Notes under the pieces: model-generated
What the model was told of the DNA's origin: nothing
The model's database searches: none
The model's input: only the letters and a program-made list of their open reading frames with translations
Translations under genes and position numbers: made by a program
Origin: Planctomycetota bacterium
GTDB taxonomy: Bacteria > Planctomycetota > UBA11346
NCBI GenBank assembly: GCA_007131555.1
Contig: SLQH01000088.1
Location: 1-10,102 of the forward strand
Direction of reading: 5' to 3'
Length of the DNA: 10,102 bases
Shown here: one piece after another, positions 1-6,333 of the stretch
Numbering within the stretch: the stretch's first letter is position 1
Layout of the letters: every line of letters begins with the position of its first letter

Positions 1-29
1 CACGTCGCCTGGCTTGGCCTTTTCGGCCC

Positions 30-88
30 CGATTCCGCCGAAAACCTCACCATAGCTACGGCTATGGCTGCGTTTTTCGACGAAATCG
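30..88 (-). repeat. Long imperfect hairpin element after the ATPase gene
   Basis: Two 15-base arms (30-44 and 74-88) are inverted copies differing at two positions (pairs 35/83 and 38/80). Inside them sits a perfect 7-bp stem, CCATAGC at 50-56 and GCTATGG at 61-67, with the 4-base loop TACG. On minus-strand RNA both arm differences become G-U wobble pairs, while on plus-strand RNA they are C/A mismatches. This suggests the structure acts in the minus-strand transcript, that is, downstream of the transporter genes. No clean U-tract follows on the minus strand, so a classic intrinsic terminator is not supported. It could be a 3' mRNA-stabilising structure or one copy of a dispersed extragenic palindrome. 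A smaller GGCC...GGCC inverted pair lies at 16-28. The pairing is seen directly; the role is inferred. Confidence 0.6.
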
Positions 89-121
89 TGTCTCGAAAAT
101 GCACTGCGCCATGCTCGGTCG

Positions 122-1009
122 CTATCCCTTACAGACTCCTAGTGGTCGGGTCTCCAGCAGGCCGGCCCGCTGGAGATGCTCCTGGACCGTGGGCAGGCGG
201 TCGACTTGGCGATCAAGGCGTGGCCGGCAGGCCAGCAGACCCTGGGTATAGGGATGCTGGGGCCGGGCGAAGATGTCCTGCACCGTGCCCTGTTCCACCG
301 CTTGGCCCCGCCACATGATGACCACCCGGTCGGCAAGATCGGCCACCACGCCCAGATCATGGGTGATGAACAATACCGCCATGCGATGCTGATGCTGGAG
401 CCGGCGGAGCAGCTCCAGGATCTGGGCCTGGATGGTGACGTCCAGGGCGGTGGTCGGTTCATCGGCGATCAGCAGGGCCGGTTCGCAGGCCAGGGCCATG
501 GCGATGCATACCCGCTGCCGCATGCCGCCGGAGAGTTCGTGGGGATAACGGTCATAGCAGGAGTCGGCGGCGGGGATGCCGACCTCATGCAGCAGTTCCA
601 CGCAGCGGTGGCGGCGGGCGGCGGGAGCCAGCGTGGTATGCAGTTCCAGGACCTCGGCGATCTGTCGTCCGCAGGTCCACACCGGGTTGAGGGCGGTGGT
701 CGGTTCCTGGAAGATCATGCTGATGTCGTTGCCGCGCAGGCGTCGCAGGCGCTCCGGCCGGGCCCGCAGCAGGTCCTCGCCCTGCCACACAATGCTACCG
801 CCGGGATAGCAGGCCGGTGGCTCCTCCAAGAGGCGCATGACCGACATCGCCGACACCGACTTGCCCGAGCCCGATTCCCCGACCAGGGCCACCACCTCGC
901 CGGCGCTGATGTCAAAGCTCAGGCCACGCACCGCATGGACGGTCCGCTCCCGCAGCCGGAAGTCGACCTCCAGGTCGCGGATCTGCAGCAAGGGGGCGGA
1001 ATCATTCAT
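122..1009 (-). CDS. DppD-like ABC transporter ATP-binding protein
   Basis: This is the cytoplasmic ATPase of an oligopeptide/nickel-class importer and powers uptake through the two permeases encoded just upstream. All nucleotide-binding motifs are visible in 295 residues: Walker A GESGSGKS (44-51), Q-loop FQEP (Gln101), signature LSGGMRQR (159-166), Walker B ALLIADEP (178-185), and the switch histidine in ITHDLG (His217). The C-terminal 'HPYTQGLLACRPRLD...LPTV' stretch (252-275) is typical of the Dpp/Opp class. The protein is shorter than the usual 320-340 residues: the cysteine-containing C-terminal extension seen in many DppD proteins is absent and the chain ends in an unremarkable tail. 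The start is the ATG at 1009, with only a weak GAG seven bases upstream. It follows the DppC-like gene by 111 bp. Importers of this class usually use two different ATPases; the partner is not in this window. Confidence 0.93.
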   Translation of the reverse strand: MNDSAPLLQIRDLEVDFRLRERTVHAVRGLSFDISAGEVVALVGESGSGKSVSAMSVMRLLEEPPACYPGGSIVWQGEDLLRARPERLRRLRGNDISMIFQEPTTALNPVWTCGRQIAEVLELHTTLAPAARRHRCVELLHEVGIPAADSCYDRYPHELSGGMRQRVCIAMALACEPALLIADEPTTALDVTIQAQILELLRRLQHQHRMAVLFITHDLGVVADLADRVVIMWRGQAVEQGTVQDIFARPQHPYTQGLLACRPRLDRQVDRLPTVQEHLQRAGLLETRPLGVCKG

Positions 1010-1029
1010 CCGAGGTCTCGCAGTGTGAG

Positions 1030-1046
1030 GCCGGTTGGAAACCGGC
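1030..1046. repeat. Small perfect hairpin in the spacer before the ATPase
   Basis: A 7-bp inverted repeat, GCCGGTT and AACCGGC, encloses the 3-base loop GGA. It is in the 111-bp spacer (1010-1120) between the DppC-like gene and the ATPase gene. A second tiny palindrome, CGAG-GT-CTCG at 1011-1020, directly abuts the ATPase start codon and contains its only weak ribosome-binding candidate. The pair could lower ATPase translation, mark an RNA processing site, or be an extragenic palindromic repeat. I see no convincing promoter or other feature in this spacer. Confidence 0.5.
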
Positions 1047-1120
1047 GGTCCCAGGGCTGGGGAGTGTTGCGCACATGGGCAGGCAACGACGAAGATGGGG
1101 TGCTTCTGCGGTTTTTAGGC

Positions 1121-2680
1121 TCATCGGGCACCCTCGCTGCGGGTATCGAGGGCCTCGCGCAGGCCGTTGCCGATCAGGTTGAGGGCGGTCACCAGGCCGA
1201 AGATGGCCAGACCGGGGACGTAGATGATGTGATAGTACTGGGGGTTGTTGCGACCATCGCTGAGCATCAGACCCCAGCTGGGGGTCCGGGCCTCGACCAG
1301 ACCGAGGAAGGCCAGACCGCTTTCGCCCAGCACCGTGCCGGCCACCCCGAAGGCGGCCGAGATGATCAGCGGGGTCAGGGCATTGGGCAGCATGTGGCGG
1401 AACATGATCCGGCTCTTGGAGAAGCCCAGGGCCTCGGCCGCCAGCACGTATTCGCGCCCGGCCAGGGCCAGGAACTCGCCCCGCACCAAGCGGGCGGTAC
1501 CGGCCCAGCCGGTGAGCCCGAAGACCAGGATGATGACCATCAGATCGCGGCCGACCATGGCGATGACCACCAACACCAGGAGGAAGGTGGGGAAGTTCAT
1601 CATGATCTCAACCAGGCGTTGCAGCAGCAGATCCACCCAGCCGCCCCAGTAGCCGGAGACGGCCCCGATGACAATGCCGATGCCCATCGACAGCAGGGTC
1701 GCCAGGACCCCGATGGTCAGGCTGATCCGGGCACCGAAGCAGAGGCGGGCGAAGACATCGCGGCCGGTGGCGTCGGTGCCCAGCCAGAAGCGCCGTCCGC
1801 TGTCCTCGTTGATCTGGCCCGGTCCGGCCAGCACCGCACCCCGGTAGGGGCGCTCGAAACGGTGGGGCACGGGGGGGAACAGGGCCATGCGCAGGGCGAT
1901 CAGATGGATGTCGTCCTCAGTGACGGTGAAGGATGTCCCACCCCGCTGGCCAACGGCTCGCACTTGCCACTGCATGGTGCCGTCATCGTCCTCGAAGTGG
2001 AAGAGCAGGCGCAGGCGACGCCCGTCGTCATGCAGGACGGTATCACCGCTCTCCAGGGCGCTGAGTCCGTGTTCGGCCAGTTGGCGGCTGTTGACGAGAT
2101 TGGCGAAGGTGGTATCCGGCGCGCCTCGCTCCCGCCACAGGGCGGCTGAACTGATCCAGGACCGGGGGAAGACCAGCACCACCACCGCTGCCCCGATGAT
2201 CACGCCAATACGCAGCCCGGCGGCCCCCCGCTGCAGGCGGCTGGCGGTCCACAGCCCGACTGTCACCAGGGCGGCGGCGATGGTCAGGGTCACCAACCAG
2301 GCCAGGGGCAGCATGCCAATCACGGCCAGGGCCACCGCCGCGGCCAGACCGTAGCGCAAAACCTGCATGCGTCGCCCAGGCCAGGGGCCCCAGCGGGCGG
2401 CGATCAGGACCGGCGGCAGGGCCAGGGCCATGACATTGAAGAAGAAATCGTGGTGCTCGGTGTAGACGAAGCGGTTGAACAGGCTGGCCAGTATCGGCAG
2501 GCGCAGGCCGTCATCATCCCACCAGAGCAGGGCGATGTCGCTGGCGATGAAGGGGGCGTAGAGCCCCAGCAGGGCATAGACCGCCAGCAGATAGAGGCCG
2601 ACGCGAGCGCTGCGCAGGGCCAGGAGGCGGGCCATGGCCCGTTGCCAGGGGGAGCGGCTGCGGGGCTGGGGCTCAGACAT
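1121..2680 (-). CDS. DppC-like ABC permease with large N-terminal insert
   Basis: This is an inner-membrane permease subunit of an oligopeptide/nickel-class importer. The canonical core starts at FWLGTDATGRDVF (298-310). It contains the EAA loop that contacts the ATPase, REYVLAAEALGFSKS (409-423) followed by FRHMLPNALTP (427-437), and several hydrophobic helices between about 320 and 505. Upstream of the core the protein is unusual. After the first helix (about 27-46) there are three or four extra hydrophobic segments (about 79-96, 108-145, 155-171), then a roughly 120-residue hydrophilic region, giving 519 residues against about 300 for ordinary DppC. The start is placed at the ATG at 2680: GGAG lies six bases upstream and the gene then overlaps the DppB-like stop by 8 bp. 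An ATG at 2713 would overlap further without a better ribosome site. Similar enlarged DppC proteins occur in Bacteroidota and Planctomycetota-type genomes (from memory). Confidence 0.9.
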   Translation of the reverse strand: MSEPQPRSRSPWQRAMARLLALRSARVGLYLLAVYALLGLYAPFIASDIALLWWDDDGLRLPILASLFNRFVYTEHHDFFFNVMALALPPVLIAARWGPWPGRRMQVLRYGLAAAVALAVIGMLPLAWLVTLTIAAALVTVGLWTASRLQRGAAGLRIGVIIGAAVVVLVFPRSWISSAALWRERGAPDTTFANLVNSRQLAEHGLSALESGDTVLHDDGRRLRLLFHFEDDDGTMQWQVRAVGQRGGTSFTVTEDDIHLIALRMALFPPVPHRFERPYRGAVLAGPGQINEDSGRRFWLGTDATGRDVFARLCFGARISLTIGVLATLLSMGIGIVIGAVSGYWGGWVDLLLQRLVEIMMNFPTFLLVLVVIAMVGRDLMVIILVFGLTGWAGTARLVRGEFLALAGREYVLAAEALGFSKSRIMFRHMLPNALTPLIISAAFGVAGTVLGESGLAFLGLVEARTPSWGLMLSDGRNNPQYYHIIYVPGLAIFGLVTALNLIGNGLREALDTRSEGAR

Positions 2681-4160
2681 AGCGGCTCCGGATCCGCGGA
2701 TCGACCACCGCATACATGATGTCAGCGACCAGGATGCTGATCAGGAACAGCCCCACCGAGATCAGGGTTGAACCCATCAGCAGGGGGGCATCGCCATCCA
2801 GGGCGGCCTCATAGAGGAGGGTGCCGAGGCCGTTGATGGAGAAGATGATCTCGGTGAACAGGAAACCGCCGTACAGGGCCGAGAGCAGGCCCTGGCCCAG
2901 GGTGACCATGGTCACCATGCTGTTGCGCAGGGCATGGCGATAGATGATGCGGTCCTCATCGCAGCCCTTGGCCCGGGCGGTGCGGATGTAGTCGGCATGC
3001 ATCTGGTCGAGGAGTTGGGCCCGCATGTAGCGCGACAGGGCGGTGAAGCTGCCGTAGGTCAGCAGCAGCAGGGGCAGGAAGCCATGCCACAGATAGTCGA
3101 GCAGCAGGCGTGGCGGGCTCAGCCAGTGGGCGTCGGGGGAGCTGAGGCCGATGTTGGGAAAGAGACGTATGCCGGTTGAGGAGTCGGTGCAGAGATGGTG
3201 CAGGAACAGGCTGCCAAGAAAGAACGACGGCACCGACCACAGGAAGAACAAGGAATTGGTGGTGATGGCATCGCCTAGGCTGCCGGCCCGGCGGGCCGAA
3301 CGGATGCCCAGGGGGATGGACACCGTCCAGGCGATGATGATGGCCAGGATGTTGAGGGTGAAGGTGACCTGCCAGCGCTCACCAATCAGGGCGAAGACGC
3401 TGCGGCCCTTGGAGTGGCTCCACAGGCGGCCGGTGAACAGCTTGGTCATCAGGTCGACGAAGCCGGTCTCCAGGACCATGGCCCGGACGATCCGCCCGGT
3501 GCTGCGCTGGTACAGGTCCCGATTGGCCTCGTAGAGTTCCAGCAGGGCGGCCCGCTTGGCCTCGCGTTCCGGGTCCTCGGTGATGAAGCCGAACTCGGGG
3601 TCATTGCGGTAGGCGATGGCCAGACGGTCGAAGGCCTGGTTGCGCTGCCGCTTGGCCTGTCGTTCGGCCTCCGTGAGCAGTTGGAGATCGGTCGGCAGGG
3701 GCGGATCAAAGGCACACAGGCGCAGAGCCTGCGAGGCCGGACCGTGGAAACGTTCCAGGCTGTCATCGGCCAGGATGGCGATCAGGGGCTCGACATAGAG
3801 CGGCCCCTTGAGCCACAGATCGAGCTCCTCACGACTGCGTTGGCCATCGTTGAGCAGGGCCTGGGGACCGCGCTCCAGGCGCTGCAGATGGCGCAGCACC
3901 CCGTCCTTGCTGGTGAAGCCGCGCAGATTGATGACTGCCGGCAGATGGTTGCCGGCCAGATGGAAGCGGGCCAGGTGATTGCGGACATTGGTCAGATGGG
4001 ATTCGGCCTGCCGCAGGCCGGCTTCTTCACCGCTACCGCCGCGATGCAGTTCCTCGGCCAGGGTCGGGCCGCGCAGGCGGACCACGGCGAAATTGATCAC
4101 CAGGATCCCGATGAAGGTCGGGATCATCCACAGCAGACGACGGATGATATAGGCCCACAT
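2673..4160 (-). CDS. DppB-like ABC permease with large hydrophilic insert
   Basis: This is the first inner-membrane permease subunit of the importer. The N-terminus, MWAYIIRRLLWMIPTFIGI, is the classic DppB/OppB opening and forms helix 1 (about 8-28). The conserved core is at 241-495: a recognition region around LFTGRLWSHSKGRS (241-254), helices near 266-286, 303-323, 360-378, 412-436 and 463-487, and the EAA loop ADYIRTARAKGCDEDRI (389-405) followed by RHALRNS (408-414). Between helix 1 and the core lies a charged, helix-rich insert of about 220 residues (30-250), making 495 residues against about 310-340 for ordinary DppB. Topology would place this insert on the periplasmic side, where it could contact the binding protein; this is inference. 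The gene starts 6 bp after the binding-protein stop and overlaps the DppC-like gene by 8 bp, so translation is likely coupled. Confidence 0.92.
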   Translation of the reverse strand: MWAYIIRRLLWMIPTFIGILVINFAVVRLRGPTLAEELHRGGSGEEAGLRQAESHLTNVRNHLARFHLAGNHLPAVINLRGFTSKDGVLRHLQRLERGPQALLNDGQRSREELDLWLKGPLYVEPLIAILADDSLERFHGPASQALRLCAFDPPLPTDLQLLTEAERQAKRQRNQAFDRLAIAYRNDPEFGFITEDPEREAKRAALLELYEANRDLYQRSTGRIVRAMVLETGFVDLMTKLFTGRLWSHSKGRSVFALIGERWQVTFTLNILAIIIAWTVSIPLGIRSARRAGSLGDAITTNSLFFLWSVPSFFLGSLFLHHLCTDSSTGIRLFPNIGLSSPDAHWLSPPRLLLDYLWHGFLPLLLLTYGSFTALSRYMRAQLLDQMHADYIRTARAKGCDEDRIIYRHALRNSMVTMVTLGQGLLSALYGGFLFTEIIFSINGLGTLLYEAALDGDAPLLMGSTLISVGLFLISILVADIMYAVVDPRIRSRYV

Positions 4161-4166
4161 GCCGGG

Positions 4167-6230
4167 TCAGCGCTCCAGATACCACCAGGAACTATTGCGG
4201 TTATAGAAGGGGTGCAGGGCATCAAGGGCCTCGACCACCCCGTGCAGACGGTGCTCGCCGGCATTCTGCCAGGTGAAGATCGATTCAGCAGTGCGGAAGA
4301 ACAGATAGGGCTGTTCGCGGTGGATGATCTCCTGGAAGCGCCGGGCGATGGCGATGCGTTCCTCCATGGCAAAGGTCTCACGCAGGCGCTCGGCCAGTTC
4401 GTCGGCCTCGGTATCGGCGAAACCGACATGATTGGATGATCGCGGTTCGGTGGCGAAGCGGGAATGCCAGAGCTGTTCGAAATCGACCTCGTAGCTCATG
4501 CGCCAGCCACCAGTCACGGCGTCAAAGTCACGATCTTCATAGACCTTGACGAGATCACGCCATTCCAGGGTCTCGGCCCGCATGACGATGCCCAGGGCCC
4601 GTAGCTCCTCCTGGTAGATGGCCAGGGTGCGGTCCCATTCCGGTGAGTTGGCGTAGCCTTTGATGACGAAGGAGAAGGAGATGCGTTCGCCGCCGATGTC
4701 GCGGTCAAGGATGCCGTCTCCGGTGCTGTCCTCCCAGCCAGCGGCATGCAACAGAGCCATGGCCCGATTGCGATCATAGGCCAGATCCTCCAGCCCATCA
4801 TGGAAATAATCGCTGCTGGGGTGGACATTGGTCACGGCCGGTTGCCCGAGGCCAAAGAAGACCTCATCAATGATGCGTTGTTTGGGAAAGGCATGGGCCA
4901 GGGCCTGGCGGACCCGACGATCAGTAAACAGGGGGCGGCGCATGTTCCAGCCGATGTAGGAGTAGGCCAAGGTGTCGACCCGCTCCCAGGCTAGTGCGCC
5001 TTCACGCGGCTGCTCGCGATTGAAGCGTCGTTCATGGCCGTCGAGGATGTTGGCCTTGTACTGGATGGGGCGCAGGCTATGGGTGTGGACCTGGCTGTTC
5101 TTGAAGGCCGTCAGTTGGGCTTCGGGCTCACGCACCCGGCAATTCATGTCGATCATCGCGAAGTGGCCACTGTTGGTCCAGCAGTCGGCATGGCGGCGCA
5201 GGATGATGTGCTGGTCGGGGACGAAATCCCAGAGTTGGTACTGGCCAACCCCGATGATCTGACGGCGCTGGTCGAACCAATGGTCATTGAATTGGAGGGG
5301 GATGTCGTCTTCGGCCAGAGGCTGGCCATCCTGGTCGCGGGTGTAGACATGGCGCGGTAGGGGTTCCAGCCCCATGCTGGCTCCCAGCGAAGTGTACAGG
5401 GTCCGGCTCCAGGTCAGTTGCAGGGTGTGGTCGTCCAGGGCCACGGCCTCCTCAAGATCCTCATAGTAGGACTTGAGGGCCGGGCACTGCACATCCTCAT
5501 GCTGGATCATGGCGATGGTGAAGACGAAGTCATGGGCAGTCAGCGGCACCCGCTCGCGTAGCCAGGCGAAGCGTTCATCTTGCAAAGCCAGGCGGGGCAC
5601 CTGCCAGTAGACGCCTGGGCGGATGGTGAAGGTATAGCGTGTGTAGTCGTCTTCGATGATGCATGAGGTGGCCAAGCGGCCTCGCCAGCGCATCGGCTCG
5701 ACCCCGTCGCGCACGCACAGGCTGTCATTGGTCATGCCGTGCAGGTTGCTGACGTCAGCAGCATTCTCGATGATCGGATTGAGGCCGGGTGGGGTGTTGC
5801 CGAAGGTGCGGAAGGTGCCGCCGATGCGGGCCGCGTCGAACTGTGGTTCGGCATGGGGCAGCAGGAAATTGCTGCCCAGGCGTGGCAGACCGTCGCGCAG
5901 AGGGTCGTTGACGGTACTGTCGGGCTTGGGGTCGGCTGGCGTGGGCTGTTCCTGTTGTTGGGCCTGGATCTGGGCTTGGGCGGCAACGATATTGTCGGTG
6001 AGATCGCGACGCAGGGAGTCAACAGCCGCCAGGATCTCGTCGGACCCATGGCTGCTGGCTACCGGCGGTGGCTGGGCCAGGCGGCGGTCCAACTGTTCGA
6101 GGGACTGCTGGACCTGATCCAGGGCATCGCGGATCTCACGATCACGTTCCGGCCCCTTGTGCAGACTCAGGTAGACCAGCAGCAGCAGGATGAGGGCAGC
6201 ACAGGTCAAGGCGATCGTCAGGTACCGCAT
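4167..6230 (-). CDS. Membrane-anchored family-5 solute-binding protein
   Basis: This is the extracytoplasmic substrate-binding subunit of the importer (SBP_bac_5 family, the fold of DppA/OppA and of several oligosaccharide-binding proteins). The 687-residue protein starts with one hydrophobic helix (about 4-23). A charged, heptad-like helical region (about 28-95) and a Gln/Pro-rich linker (about 90-110) follow. The binding domain starts near GGTFRTFGNTPPGLNPI (137-153) and shows typical family segments such as YTFTIRPGVYW, PLTAHDFVFT, FTDRRVRQALAHAF and the C-terminal DFDAVTGGW. No lipobox is present: the only early cysteine, Cys10, is inside the helix in a poor context. The protein is therefore probably held by an uncleaved helix with a coiled-coil spacer rather than a lipid. 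The ATG at 6230 is preceded by a strong GGGAG six bases upstream. The GH42 and lyase-like neighbours suggest an oligosaccharide ligand, but a peptide cannot be excluded. Confidence 0.92.
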   Translation of the reverse strand: MRYLTIALTCAALILLLLVYLSLHKGPERDREIRDALDQVQQSLEQLDRRLAQPPPVASSHGSDEILAAVDSLRRDLTDNIVAAQAQIQAQQQEQPTPADPKPDSTVNDPLRDGLPRLGSNFLLPHAEPQFDAARIGGTFRTFGNTPPGLNPIIENAADVSNLHGMTNDSLCVRDGVEPMRWRGRLATSCIIEDDYTRYTFTIRPGVYWQVPRLALQDERFAWLRERVPLTAHDFVFTIAMIQHEDVQCPALKSYYEDLEEAVALDDHTLQLTWSRTLYTSLGASMGLEPLPRHVYTRDQDGQPLAEDDIPLQFNDHWFDQRRQIIGVGQYQLWDFVPDQHIILRRHADCWTNSGHFAMIDMNCRVREPEAQLTAFKNSQVHTHSLRPIQYKANILDGHERRFNREQPREGALAWERVDTLAYSYIGWNMRRPLFTDRRVRQALAHAFPKQRIIDEVFFGLGQPAVTNVHPSSDYFHDGLEDLAYDRNRAMALLHAAGWEDSTGDGILDRDIGGERISFSFVIKGYANSPEWDRTLAIYQEELRALGIVMRAETLEWRDLVKVYEDRDFDAVTGGWRMSYEVDFEQLWHSRFATEPRSSNHVGFADTEADELAERLRETFAMEERIAIARRFQEIIHREQPYLFFRTAESIFTWQNAGEHRLHGVVEALDALHPFYNRNSSWWYLER

Positions 6231-6333
6231 GGCATCTCCCTCGCTGCGGCCCGGGTTGTGGTCCGCGTCGTGACGATGCTATGGACGCCCGGCGTCAGCC
6301 AAGCGCAGATGTCAGGCGGAGTGCCAGGGCGGA
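6231..6333 (-). promoter_or_regulatory. Spacer before the transporter genes, with palindrome
   Basis: This 103-bp spacer separates the heparinase-like stop from the binding-protein start. It contains a perfect palindrome, GACGCC-C-GGCGTC at 6284-6296, which could be an operator half-site pair or a short mRNA hairpin. On the minus strand TTGGCT and TAGCAT flank it with 15 bases between, a weak promoter-like arrangement whose spacing is shorter than ideal. The strong Shine-Dalgarno GGGAG of the binding-protein gene is at the end of the spacer. An internal promoter or a differential-expression hairpin between enzyme and transporter genes is possible. Only the palindrome and the ribosome site are solid. 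Confidence 0.3.

Noticed and set aside
50..80. Plus-strand intrinsic terminator formed by the CCATAGC/GCTATGG stem and the following TTTTT
   Set aside because: No plus-strand gene precedes it, the T-run starts six bases after the stem, and that T-run forms part of the outer hairpin arm.
176..2149. Long plus-strand open frame of 657 codons opposite the ATPase and DppC-like genes
   Set aside because: It spans two convincing minus-strand genes and their spacer in antisense, is rich in Gly, Gln and Asp without recognisable motifs, and reflects the GC-biased codon pattern of the real genes.
2681..2713. Alternative DppC-like start at the ATG at 2713
   Set aside because: It would lengthen the overlap with the DppB-like gene to about 41 bp and lacks a better ribosome site than GGAG before the ATG at 2680.
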